The notes under the pieces were generated by a model. That model did no database searches, was not told where the DNA came from, and was given only the letters and a program-made list of their open reading frames with translations. This document shows, in pieces, positions 8,157 through 15,629 of a stretch of DNA of 15,662 nucleotides. Position numbers and translations under genes: made by a program. The first letter of the stretch is position 1; the number at the start of each line of letters is the position of its first letter. The stretch is from MGIIb-O2 sp964003245 (lineage in GTDB: Archaea > Thermoplasmatota > Poseidoniia > Poseidoniales > Thalassarchaeaceae): positions 1 through 15,662 of the forward strand of contig CAXFIU010000031.1 in the NCBI GenBank assembly GCA_964003245.1, given 5' to 3'.

Positions 8157-8578
8157 AAATCACAGAATTTCAGTGCGACAAACTCTGTATTAGTAGGTTT
8201 TCTCTTCATGGTATTAGAATCTAATACACGTAGATGAATTTCGCCAACCACATGTATAGTTGCATGGTATAAGTGTCCCCCATGTACTTTATGTCCATTA
8301 TCTGACATTATAGTGTGTAGATGTGTAAATGGCCCTTCTGGTCCAGGAGCTAGATTACCTTGTGTAGATAATAATTCCATTGGCCCTTCATGATCTAAGG
8401 TTTGATAAATTCCATCTGCTGATAAATAACCCATCTGAATATCTCTTACTCTTCCTATTCCGCTTGTAATTATCGCGCAATCGATTCCATGGTCTGAAAG
8501 GCTCTGAATTGACTGATGTATTTCCTCTCCAGGATCCAACCTTAAAACAACATCATCACCTATTCTACTGAACTCCAT
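8150..8578 (-). CDS. PPC/DUF296 domain protein
   Basis: Single-domain protein of the plant-and-prokaryote-conserved (PPC, DUF296) family, 142 residues from the ATG at 8578. A TTG at 8599 would add seven residues. In the longer numbering the opening strand motif is RLDPGEEIHQSI (20-31), then the hallmark histidines H93 and H95 (FTHLHTIMSD) and H106/H109 (VHGGHLYHA), then the closing strand VVGEIHLRV. Known prokaryotic members are small trimers with a histidine-lined, possibly metal-binding site; plant members bind AT-rich DNA through an added AT-hook, which is absent here. The gene is divergent from mcm and leads the unit with the hydrolase. The biological role of the prokaryotic family is not established, so DNA binding is only a possibility. 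Confidence 0.85.
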   Translation of the reverse strand: MEFSRIGDDVVLRLDPGEEIHQSIQSLSDHGIDCAIITSGIGRVRDIQMGYLSADGIYQTLDHEGPMELLSTQGNLAPGPEGPFTHLHTIMSDNGHKVHGGHLYHATIHVVGEIHLRVLDSNTMKRKPTNTEFVALKFCDLE

Positions 8579-8589
8579 GAATCCCGATA

Positions 8590-8707
8590 GGAGTTCCAAA
8601 CTTTAATCCAACGTTCCTTGATTTTCTTATACCCGGCGATTTTTTACAAACATTCCAGTGGAAGTATAATATTAGATTTCTAATTCACGTTTTTACTTTG
8701 GAACTCC
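8590..8707. repeat. 11-bp inverted repeat spanning the divergent PPC-mcm control region
   Basis: GGAGTTCCAAA at 8590-8600 is the exact reverse complement of TTTGGAACTCC at 8697-8707, and several flanking bases also match. One arm lies just upstream of the PPC start, the other about 85 bases before mcm. The 96-base gap between the arms makes a simple hairpin unlikely and two operator sites for one regulator more natural. Confidence 0.5.
8625..8634 (-). promoter_or_regulatory. Candidate TATA box for the PPC-hydrolase unit
   Basis: On the minus strand GGTATAAGAA lies about 27 bases upstream of position 8602. That would place the transcript start close to the TTG at 8599 and some 24 bases before the ATG at 8578. 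Confidence 0.35.
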
Positions 8708-8776
8708 AATAGAAACAAGGGGGTATCTAGAATCATCCAATTTGGTTATAGACTGCAAGTACTTCGGAGCAAAGCC

Positions 8777-8785
8777 GGGAGATGA
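8777..8785 (+). promoter_or_regulatory. Shine-Dalgarno site for mcm
   Basis: GGGAGATGA lies six bases before the ATG at 8792, supporting that start over the in-frame ATG two codons later. A TATA-like TATAATATTA sits further upstream at 8665-8674 and could be the mcm promoter, with a leader of about 95 bases. Confidence 0.6.
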
Positions 8786-8791
8786 AAAAGA

Positions 8792-10954
8792 ATGACGATG
8801 GCGGCACATGATTCCTCTGCTCGTTGGAAAACTTTCTTTTTAGAGGCTAAAGAGACAGAGATATTTACTTTACTTTCTAAACAGTCGATGACTCCAACAC
8901 TTTCTATACCATTCCACGAATTACAAGCTTTCGATCCAGACTTTGCAGAAGATATTTTGCAATTTCCGAGACAAATATTGAATACAGGCAAAGATACACT
9001 TAGAGAGATCTGTAGAGAACGTGGAGAAGATTTGGATGTGATACTTAGAGTTGGCGAATTGCCAAGGGACAGCCGCCGAGATCTTAGAGAAATCGGTTCT
9101 TCAGATATAGAGAAACTCCGTAGTAGCGATGTACAAGTTATCAAGATTTCAGAGATTAAACCTAGAATGCATATTGCAGCATTTCAATGTGAATCATGTG
9201 GAGTAACTCAAGAGATAATGCAGAATAATGAAAGAGAACTGATTGAGCCAATTCGTTGCTTGCCCACTGATCAAGGAGGGTGTGGAGAAAATGCTGGTAG
9301 GGGCGGAGCAACACGTTTTAATTTAGTTTTCAATGTTTCAAGACTGATAAATAATCAATGGATAGAAATTCAAGAACTACCTGAATCTGTTGAAAGTGGG
9401 GCTCAACCTGGCCGTGCAAAAGTGCTTCTCGAAGGAGATTTAGTGAACAAGCATTTACCGGGCCAAAGAATTGTAGCTAACATGATTCCTGTCGTATATA
9501 GTGAGGTTGTGAAAAATAAGAAAACCCCGATGTTCGATATTATTTATCATCTAATTAGTTCTGAACATGAGTCGGTACCATTTACAGAAATTAAAATTAC
9601 AGATGAAGAACAAGAGGAAATATTAGCAATTTCTCAAAGAGAAGATCTTCTTCGATTAATGCAGAATTCAATTGCACCTTCTATCTTCTCAACAGGCGTG
9701 ATGAATTTTGTCAAAAGGTCACTTGCACTGCAATTATTCGGAGGCGTTTCACGAAAAAATCGAGACGGCACCCGCACAAGAGGAGATATTCATATTTTAT
9801 TAATGGGCGATCCAGGTGTCGCAAAATCACAATTGTTAACTTATGTTTCAGCACTTTCTCCACGAGGCAAGTTTGCATCTGGAGGGGGTGTTTCCGGTGC
9901 AGGATTAACCGCAGCAGCAGTCAGAGATACTTTTGCCGATGGAAGGTTCTCTTTGGAGGCCGGAGTATTGCCATTATCTGATAGAGGGTTAGCTGCTATT
10001 GATGAGTTCGATAAAATAACTGAAGATGATAGAAAAGTCATGCACCCTGCTATGGAACAACAGAGAATTAATATTTCTAAGGGAGGTATAACCGCCTCTT
10101 TACCTTCTAGATGTGCGATTATTGCTGCAGCCAATCCAAAACAAGGTCGTTTTTCGAATCGTGCAACAAATACTAGTGTTCTACGTTCGTTCAAGGAGAC
10201 AGGATTGCCAGCACCATTAGCATCTAGATTTGATATAATATGGATGATGAGGGATGAGGTTAAGGCTGAAAATGATGAGATGATAGCTAAACACATTTTG
10301 CGAAGCCGTACACGAGGTGTTCCAGAGGCTCTTATCGATGAATTTGTTGCAATGGATCCAGTTGAAGAAGATAAAGAACAGGTCATAATAAGGGGAGAAG
10401 ATGGAACTGAACATCTTAGCCAGTCCTTCCTTAGAAAATATATTGCATTTGCCAAGAGACATTATCATCCCAATATAAATCAAGATGTTATGGCACTAAT
10501 TCTTGAGTATTATGTTCAAGAAAGACAAACTTTCGGACGAGATGATACGGATGAAGGCGGAGAATCAAATGTAGTTCCAATCACTGCTAGGGCATTAGAG
10601 GCGTTGATCCGACTTACAGAGGCTCATGCGAGAATGTTCCTTCGCGAAGATGCAACCTCTGAAGATGCAAAGGTAGCATTAGCAGTATTCAAGCATTGGA
10701 GAGAAGAATCAGGAATAGAAGACGAATCAGAATTTTCAGGAACAACTGTTAAGGAGAGAAATAAAAGCATGATTGTCAAAAATATCATTCGTGACATTTG
10801 TTCAGAAAATAACAATTTAGCAGAAATTAATTCAATCTATAATAGAGCATTAGCTAAAAACATAGATGAATTAACCGTCACCAACATAATCAAGCAAATG
10901 CGTTCTACTGGAATATTATTCCAACCAAAAAATGACCATTACAGTTTTGTCTAG
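8792..10954 (+). CDS. mcm: Replicative DNA helicase MCM
   Basis: Hexameric ATP-driven helicase that unwinds DNA at the archaeal replication fork. It has 720 residues, near the usual 650-700, with no intein in the ATPase motifs. Seen in order: the N-terminal domain; a zinc ribbon C133-x2-C136...C156-x7-C164; an OB-fold region to ~260; Walker A GDPGVAKS at 339-346; the helix-2/presensor region with GGGVSGAGLTAA and MEQQRINISKGG (the more common form is IAKAG); Walker B AIDEFDK with D404/E405; sensor 1 N448 (AAANP); arginine finger SRFD with R479; and a C-terminal winged helix (~655-720) ending in FQPKNDHYSFV. The gene is divergent from the PPC gene and followed after 13 bases by gatE, so the two are probably co-transcribed. 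Confidence 0.97.
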   Translation: MTMAAHDSSARWKTFFLEAKETEIFTLLSKQSMTPTLSIPFHELQAFDPDFAEDILQFPRQILNTGKDTLREICRERGEDLDVILRVGELPRDSRRDLREIGSSDIEKLRSSDVQVIKISEIKPRMHIAAFQCESCGVTQEIMQNNERELIEPIRCLPTDQGGCGENAGRGGATRFNLVFNVSRLINNQWIEIQELPESVESGAQPGRAKVLLEGDLVNKHLPGQRIVANMIPVVYSEVVKNKKTPMFDIIYHLISSEHESVPFTEIKITDEEQEEILAISQREDLLRLMQNSIAPSIFSTGVMNFVKRSLALQLFGGVSRKNRDGTRTRGDIHILLMGDPGVAKSQLLTYVSALSPRGKFASGGGVSGAGLTAAAVRDTFADGRFSLEAGVLPLSDRGLAAIDEFDKITEDDRKVMHPAMEQQRINISKGGITASLPSRCAIIAAANPKQGRFSNRATNTSVLRSFKETGLPAPLASRFDIIWMMRDEVKAENDEMIAKHILRSRTRGVPEALIDEFVAMDPVEEDKEQVIIRGEDGTEHLSQSFLRKYIAFAKRHYHPNINQDVMALILEYYVQERQTFGRDDTDEGGESNVVPITARALEALIRLTEAHARMFLREDATSEDAKVALAVFKHWREESGIEDESEFSGTTVKERNKSMIVKNIIRDICSENNNLAEINSIYNRALAKNIDELTVTNIIKQMRSTGILFQPKNDHYSFV

Positions 10955-10967
10955 GTCCGTACATCCT

Positions 10968-13097
10968 ATGAAAGATAACCCTGTCGTGATTAATATGGAG
11001 CCACGAGGAGATATCGATTCTCCAAGTAATTTAGATCCTCAAAGTTTGGGATTTATGTGTGGCTTAGAGATTCACCAGCAATTAGATACAGGTAAATTGC
11101 ATTCCAGGATGCCCAGTCAATTATTCGATTATTCACTTTCCGAGATTCCAGAAGATTGGGTCCGCTCTCAAAGAAAACTCAGAGCATCTCAAGGAGAAGG
11201 GGGGCAAGTAGACATTACAGCACGCTTCGAATCACGTAGGAATCGTTCCTTTGTATATATCCAACCCCCCAATGCAGGGTTAATTGAGTTAGATGAGGCT
11301 CCACCATTAAGTCACGATAGTGACGCTGTTGATGCAGTATTAACGATGGCAGCAATGATGAGAGCCAAACCAGTATCTTCAATGCAGGCAATGAGAAAGA
11401 CTGTAGTCGATGGCTCTAATACCAGTGGTTTTCAGAGGACGACATTGGTTGCAACCGATGGAACTATTGAGACTGATACTGGCGTTGTAGGTATTGATGT
11501 AGTCTGTCTAGAAGAAGATTCAGCTAGAAAATTAGAGAGTAAATTAACTACAGAAGGAGAGGTAGTTTACTACACTTTAGATAGACTTGGCATGCCTCTT
11601 GTTGAAATTGCTACAGCTCCAGATATTCAGACCCCTGAACATGCTAAACAGGTGGCTTTACACCTTGGTACGTTGTTACGTGACACACGTTTAGTTAGGA
11701 GAGGCTTAGGTTCTATTAGACAAGATCTCAATGTAAGTATTGCCTGTGGCGTTAGAGTAGAAATCAAAGGTTGTCAAGATTTAGATTGGATTCCTAAAAT
11801 AATTCGTATAGAGATGGCTAGACAACTACACATGTATAGATTATGTAATGAGTTGCGAGAAGAAGCGGGCCTTCCACCATTGCCACCCGATCGTCGACTA
11901 GATTCTCAACCAGTAGAAAATAGAGTTGCTCTTTCTGCATCGTCAAGACTTCCTTTCGAGACCGAAGATTTAACAGCTTTTTTTTCTAATTCTTCATCCC
12001 AAATGATACAAAAATCATTGTCTTCAGACTCCGTAGTTTTAGGTTTGAAGTTGAAAGGATTTGCAGGAAAAATTGGTTCCAAGAAAGAAGATTCAGAAGG
12101 TTCACAATTACCTAGACTTGGAAGAGAATTGGCTAGCTCTGCAAAACAAGCAGGAGTGGCAGGAATTTTTCACTCTGATGAATTGCCCGCTTATGGCATT
12201 ACAGAAACTGAAGTCAATAACGTGAGAGAAGCGATGTCTCTATCTGAGTCCGATGCTTTTGTATTGTGTGTTGCTCCTAGTTGGCAAGCCGAATTAGCTC
12301 TCGAATCAGTTCTACTTAGAGCAAGAGCTGCATATCACAGAATACCCGGAGAAGTTCGTAATGTCGTTATTAGAAAAGGTGCTCCTGAAGATGGAACTAC
12401 TACTGCAATGAGGCCTTTACCTAGTGGTGCACGTATGTATCCTGAAACGGATATACAAATATTGAACTTGAAATCAAGTAAGTGGGAGGAAATAAATTCT
12501 AATTTACCTATGGATAAACAGCAAAGGTTGTTAAGATTACAAGAATATGATATTTCCGATAATCAGATTGAGGCAATATTGGGTAATGAATTAGATGATG
12601 TATTTGTTTCAGGATTAATTGATAATGAATCCTCTTCCATCACACTCCCTCCAAAGCCATGGGCATCAATTTTACTAGATAATTCGAGATCAGAGATTGC
12701 TGATAAATCAGGAACATCAGTGTCAAACATTCCTTGGGAATTATTAGCATTATTAGTATACTCGAAAGAAAAAGGAATTATTACTAGAGAGGGAATGATT
12801 CCTCTTGGCTCAAAGTATGTCTTGAACACAGTTGAAGATTTCTCGACTTTCGATAAAAAACTCGATTGGATCTCTAAAACTGCAGATATTGAAGGATTTA
12901 CTCCAGCGGACAGTTCTTCTGTTGAAGAAGCGATTGATGCAATAATTGCTGACAAATTGGATTTCATAAAGGATAAAGGAATGGCGTCAGTAGGGCCATT
13001 AATGGGTATGGTTATGGCTAAATTGGGAGGCTCTGCGGACGGTAAATTAGTCAATTCCATTTTACTTGAAAAAATCAAGACAATCAATCAACAATAA
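10968..13097 (+). CDS. gatE: Archaeal Glu-tRNA(Gln) amidotransferase subunit E
   Basis: With GatD, GatE converts Glu-tRNA(Gln) to Gln-tRNA(Gln) in the archaeal indirect route. GatE binds the tRNA and phosphorylates the glutamyl ester; GatD, which supplies ammonia, is not in this window. It has 709 residues from the ATG at 10968, somewhat longer than the usual ~620-640. Seen: GLEIHQQL (32-39), KTVVDGSNTSGFQRT (144-158), YTLDRLGMPLVEIAT (202-216), RRGLGSIRQDLNVSI (244-258) and EIKGCQDLDWIPK (265-277), all GatB/E core. Then follow an AspRS-like GAD insertion (~340-465) that separates GatE from GatB, DGTTTAMRPLPSGARMYPET (475-494) and the helical tRNA-binding tail with LGGSADGKLVN. Other starts are possible: ATG at 10932, overlapping mcm by 23 bases, or ATG at 10995 just after GTGAT. 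Confidence 0.96.
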   Translation: MKDNPVVINMEPRGDIDSPSNLDPQSLGFMCGLEIHQQLDTGKLHSRMPSQLFDYSLSEIPEDWVRSQRKLRASQGEGGQVDITARFESRRNRSFVYIQPPNAGLIELDEAPPLSHDSDAVDAVLTMAAMMRAKPVSSMQAMRKTVVDGSNTSGFQRTTLVATDGTIETDTGVVGIDVVCLEEDSARKLESKLTTEGEVVYYTLDRLGMPLVEIATAPDIQTPEHAKQVALHLGTLLRDTRLVRRGLGSIRQDLNVSIACGVRVEIKGCQDLDWIPKIIRIEMARQLHMYRLCNELREEAGLPPLPPDRRLDSQPVENRVALSASSRLPFETEDLTAFFSNSSSQMIQKSLSSDSVVLGLKLKGFAGKIGSKKEDSEGSQLPRLGRELASSAKQAGVAGIFHSDELPAYGITETEVNNVREAMSLSESDAFVLCVAPSWQAELALESVLLRARAAYHRIPGEVRNVVIRKGAPEDGTTTAMRPLPSGARMYPETDIQILNLKSSKWEEINSNLPMDKQQRLLRLQEYDISDNQIEAILGNELDDVFVSGLIDNESSSITLPPKPWASILLDNSRSEIADKSGTSVSNIPWELLALLVYSKEKGIITREGMIPLGSKYVLNTVEDFSTFDKKLDWISKTADIEGFTPADSSSVEEAIDAIIADKLDFIKDKGMASVGPLMGMVMAKLGGSADGKLVNSILLEKIKTINQQ

Positions 13098-13170
13098 TTG
13101 ATTAATATTAAATTCTTATTTACTAATTTTTATGAATATTAATTTACCTTACTCTTATCCATAAGACCCC
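13098..13170 (+). promoter_or_regulatory. Gene-end and candidate promoter region before the DUF4430-like gene
   Basis: This 73-base spacer is almost entirely A/T. TTTTTATGAATATTAATTT at 13127-13145 offers TATA-like sequence 25-40 bases before the ATG at 13171, and no Shine-Dalgarno site precedes that ATG, so a leaderless or short-leader transcript is plausible. The T-runs (13114-13131) could also serve as an archaeal terminator for gatE. Confidence 0.35.
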
Positions 13171-13806
13171 ATGTCAACATTAATAGTCACAGTCGCAATA
13201 ATAGCAATTTTAACCGCATTAGGATATTTCGCTGCGAAAGAAGAGTATAGGCTAAAATCTGCATCTCTAGTTTTCCTAGTAGTATTATTGCTTTCATCTA
13301 GTACATTATCTACCGAATGGGCCAGAATGTCTTCCGAATTAGTTGATGATGATGGAGATTCCCATTATGGTTTACCAGATATATGGGACGGCAAGCAGGT
13401 AGTTTGCTTCCATTTTCCTGCGGAGGCAACCCCTTCCGAATTTGCTGATGGTAGACATCACATAGATTTTGATGGCACAGATTTCAAAACAGATAAAAAT
13501 TGGAATTCTACTGGTGCTTGTGTTGGTGGTTTTGAGGGATATGAAAATGGTTTGGATTTACTAAATGCTGCTATAGATGTGAGACCAATTCTTTTTGAAC
13601 TAAATGTTACTGATTATGGTGAAATGGGTCTTTTTATTAATTCAATAGGGGGGATAGATCTTTGCACTGTAGGTCCCTGTGGCGACAACATCTGGACTTC
13701 TTGGCAGATATTACACAATGGGGCAGTCTCTTTAGCTGGAATTTCATCTTTATCCTTGAACGATGATAGTGTTTTGACATTCCAGACGATAACGACTACA
13801 TGGTAA
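13171..13806 (+). CDS. Membrane-anchored DUF4430-like (transcobalamin beta-domain-like) protein
   Basis: 211 residues. Two hydrophobic segments (about 2-22 and 30-47) are followed by an acidic stretch and an external-looking domain with four cysteines (C79, C117, C165, C170), consistent with disulfides outside the cell. The domain pattern resembles DUF4430: a first strand QVVCFHF, a helix ENGLDLLNAAIDV, then MGLFINSIGGI, WTSWQILHNG and GISSLSLNDDSVLTF, recalling the family's typical WxYYVNG...GxxxYxLxDGDxVxW ending. DUF4430 is the fold of the C-terminal beta domain of human transcobalamin and intrinsic factor. The next gene on the same strand is an ECF S component, and such pairs in bacteria suggest corrinoid capture. 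The assignment rests on motif recognition by eye; the ligand is inferred. No alpha-barrel domain of transcobalamin is present. Confidence 0.6.
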   Translation: MSTLIVTVAIIAILTALGYFAAKEEYRLKSASLVFLVVLLLSSSTLSTEWARMSSELVDDDGDSHYGLPDIWDGKQVVCFHFPAEATPSEFADGRHHIDFDGTDFKTDKNWNSTGACVGGFEGYENGLDLLNAAIDVRPILFELNVTDYGEMGLFINSIGGIDLCTVGPCGDNIWTSWQILHNGAVSLAGISSLSLNDDSVLTFQTITTTW

Positions 13807-13849
13807 TTCAGTATTCATTTTGTATCTGATAATAGTAGTGTATTTTTCG

Positions 13850-13862
13850 AATCTTCAAGATT
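13850..13862. repeat. 13-base near-palindrome upstream of the S-component gene
   Basis: AATCTT-C-AAGATT, a perfect 6-bp inverted repeat around one base, lies about 48 bases before the ATG at 13910. It could be an operator or a chance palindrome in AT-rich DNA. The remainder of the 103-base spacer shows no Shine-Dalgarno site. Confidence 0.3.
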
Positions 13863-13909
13863 GAATTAGAGTAATCATCAATAACATAATCACATTGGAC
13901 TGATTACCT

Positions 13910-14563
13910 ATGTTATTCGATGCCCATGCTGTAACTCTTTCTCCCAATGAACAATTTGTTCTAGATTTGGCGATAGTAACAGTTGCAATTGCATCATTGA
14001 TATTTACTGATAGTAAATTTAAATCCAAAAATCCGGGCTTAATTTTTACAATTATTATAGTACTTGCAGTTTCTGGAAGATTACTATTAGATCCAATCCC
14101 TAATGTCCAACCTGTTACATTTTTGGCAATAATGATTGGGATTTATTTCGGCATTTCTTATTCAATAGCCTTTGCCACCATAGTCACACTCTCTTCCAAC
14201 GTAATGCTAGAACATGGCATTTGGTCCAATTATCAAATAATTGGATGGGCCACTATAGGGATTTTAGCCGCATTATTAAGAAACCAATTTATTCAAAATG
14301 AGAAGTTAAATATTACCAACCTCGCAATATTTGCGGCATTCTCAGGATTTTTGTTTGATTGGATAGTTTCTTTGAGTATTTTACACAATGTGGACACATC
14401 ATTCTTCATAATCTATTTGTTAAACGGAATCCCCTTTGATTTATTACACGCGGGCGGGAATGTTGTATTTGTCGCCTGGCTCGCAAATCCACTTAGTGAA
14501 TTAATGAATAGACATACTACCCTTACAAATTCTGAGGCGGTGCCAGAAATTGCCTCAAACTAA
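13910..14563 (+). CDS. ECF-type vitamin transporter substrate-binding (S) component
   Basis: Integral membrane protein of 217 residues with about six hydrophobic segments (roughly 14-32, 43-60, 68-101, 108-124, 134-156, 163-195). It shows the pattern I know from the ECF S-component group that includes cobalamin-type CbrT: GRLLLDPIPNVQP (56-68) at a helix start, SNVMLEHGIWSNYQIIGWA (96-114), where family members typically have a SNFFxGxGPWTPWQM-like stretch, and NGIPFDLLHAGGNVVF (172-187), where they have FDLLHAxGN. S components bind the vitamin with high affinity and need an ECF module (two ATPases plus the T subunit), none of which is encoded here, so a shared module elsewhere is expected. 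The upstream DUF4430-like protein points to a corrinoid, but other vitamins are possible. Confidence 0.75.
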   Translation: MLFDAHAVTLSPNEQFVLDLAIVTVAIASLIFTDSKFKSKNPGLIFTIIIVLAVSGRLLLDPIPNVQPVTFLAIMIGIYFGISYSIAFATIVTLSSNVMLEHGIWSNYQIIGWATIGILAALLRNQFIQNEKLNITNLAIFAAFSGFLFDWIVSLSILHNVDTSFFIIYLLNGIPFDLLHAGGNVVFVAWLANPLSELMNRHTTLTNSEAVPEIASN

Positions 14564-14573
14564 TGAACTAACA

Positions 14574-14918
14574 ATGGTATTAGTCACTCGAAGTGATCTT
14601 ACATTATCGAAAGGCAAACTTGCAGCACAATGTAGTCATGCAACTGCAGAATGTATACTTAAAGCCAAAAGAACGGCACCTAAGATATTAGAAAAGTATC
14701 GTGCGAATGGTGCAAGAAAGATTGTCTGTAGCGCTAGCAATCTTGATAGTCTAAAAAGAATATTTGGGGAAGCTAATGAGGCAGGATTAATTTGTTACAT
14801 GGTTAAAGACGCTGGCCATACTGAAATCCCCTCAGGAACTGTAACTGTTGTAGGTATAGGGCCAGGTCCACGTTCTTCTATCGATACAATAACTAGTAGC
14901 TTACCATTGGTAAAGTAA
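14574..14918 (+). CDS. pth2: Peptidyl-tRNA hydrolase, type 2 (Pth2)
   Basis: Cytoplasmic enzyme that releases peptides from prematurely dropped peptidyl-tRNA, in the archaeal/eukaryotic family. It has 114 residues from the ATG at 14574, the usual Pth2 length. A TTG at 14550 would add eight residues and overlap the previous gene by 14 bases, and I see no ribosome-binding site for it. Hallmarks, counted from the ATG: SKGKLAAQCSHA (12-23), the central ARKIVCSASNLDSL strand-helix, and the C-terminal DAGHTEIPSGTVTVVGIGPGP ending, where most relatives have AGRTQIxPGxxTVLxIGPxP. Here the usual arginine is replaced by histidine (AGH). It starts ten bases after the S-component stop, so it is probably co-transcribed by proximity rather than function. 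Confidence 0.95.
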   Translation: MVLVTRSDLTLSKGKLAAQCSHATAECILKAKRTAPKILEKYRANGARKIVCSASNLDSLKRIFGEANEAGLICYMVKDAGHTEIPSGTVTVVGIGPGPRSSIDTITSSLPLVK

Positions 14919-14969
14919 TTAGTAATAATTCATTTCAACTGACAGAGTAGTCAGTAGATGTTTTAATTC

Positions 14970-15004
14970 GGCTAAACTGGAGGGCTTTTGCCCCCCAGTT
15001 TGCC
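14970..15004. terminator. GC-rich hairpin between the converging pth2 and aquaporin-like genes
   Basis: 14970-14985 pairs with 14990-15004 around a TTTT loop, with one bulged T and one A/C mismatch. It is strikingly GC-rich for this region. It sits roughly midway between two stop codons (14918 on plus, 15034 on minus). Neither strand has a clean T-run right after the stem, so a bidirectional terminator or a 3'-end stabiliser fits better than a classic intrinsic terminator. Confidence 0.5.
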
Positions 15005-15033
15005 TTACGTATTCAAATAAATATTCTATTTAC

Positions 15034-15621
15034 TCAAAGATTTTCGTCGATCTTGGAAGCAACCATTGCTCCAACACCAACTACTAAGCCGTCAAGTAAC
15101 CATGTACTTGCTGCGTTAGCAATGTTACCAGAGTCACCCATTAGGCAAGATGCCATATCGTGTGCTCCTCCAACACCCATACCTAATGCACCAGCTGCCA
15201 TAACTACTGCTAGAGCAGTCATCCATGCTTCACATCGGCTGTGTATTGTTCCAAGAACTGCACCGGCAGCTACCATAGTCAATAGTGGCCACATATCAAA
15301 AGCCCACATATCTCCTGCTGCGTATCCGGTATCAATTTCTCCGCCTTCGGTCATCATCACAATAGCTAGAAGAGCTCCAACTACCTGTGCGACCAATCGC
15401 ATACCATTGTTCATCCAGTTGTCCTGGTCAGCTATATCGCCTGTCATTATGGTCATCCATGTGAACATAGGCAGAATATGTGCACCAGCCATAGCAGTCA
15501 TTGCTGCAGCAAGTACTAATCCAGCCATAAGGCCGTCTGACCCCATGCTCCCTAGAACTAACCAAGAGACTACGAAAGCGCCTCCAACTTCACTCATCAT
15601 TACTTTGTTATCCATTTCCAT
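15034..15621 (-). CDS. Divergent aquaporin-like (MIP-fold) membrane protein without NPA asparagines
   Basis: 195 residues, very rich in Ala, Gly and Met, with six likely membrane helices (about 11-27, 31-45, 71-91, 109-127, 132-150, 170-190) and two short re-entrant-like segments. The layout recalls the major intrinsic protein family: SEVGGAFVVSWLVLGSMGS where aquaporins have EFxGTFxLxFxGxGS; AGAHILPMFTWMTIMTGDI for the first GxHxNPAVT loop; AQVVGALLA for helix 3; and GGAHDMASCLM for the second GAxxNPAR loop. In both loops the pore asparagine is hydrophobic (L50, M156) and the selectivity-filter arginine appears as C159. It is shorter than typical aquaporins (~230-250). The homology is remote and could be convergent; function unknown. 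Start chosen at the ATG at 15621; an in-frame ATG at 15615 is also possible. Confidence 0.55.
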   Translation of the reverse strand: MEMDNKVMMSEVGGAFVVSWLVLGSMGSDGLMAGLVLAAAMTAMAGAHILPMFTWMTIMTGDIADQDNWMNNGMRLVAQVVGALLAIVMMTEGGEIDTGYAAGDMWAFDMWPLLTMVAAGAVLGTIHSRCEAWMTALAVVMAAGALGMGVGGAHDMASCLMGDSGNIANAASTWLLDGLVVGVGAMVASKIDENL

Positions 15622-15629
15622 ATTTTTTT

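Noticed and set aside
8600..8791. Possible tRNA or small RNA in the divergent gap before mcm
   Set aside because: I could not fold a cloverleaf or find a T-loop-like GTTC with a paired acceptor; only promoter-like A/T stretches and the inverted repeat stand out.
9799..10240. Intein in MCM
   Set aside because: Walker A, Walker B, sensor 1 and arginine finger follow one another at normal spacing with no insertion.
9841..10455. 204-codon open frame on the minus strand
   Set aside because: It lies wholly antisense to the ATPase core of mcm, and its translation is low-complexity Ser/Leu/Ile with no recognisable domain.
12563..13087. 174-codon open frame on the minus strand
   Set aside because: Antisense to the conserved C-terminal part of gatE; no domain and no ribosome-binding site noticed.
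13807..13909. Cobalamin riboswitch before the S-component gene
   Set aside because: The spacer is only 103 bases of AT-rich sequence with no B12-box-like GC-rich core.
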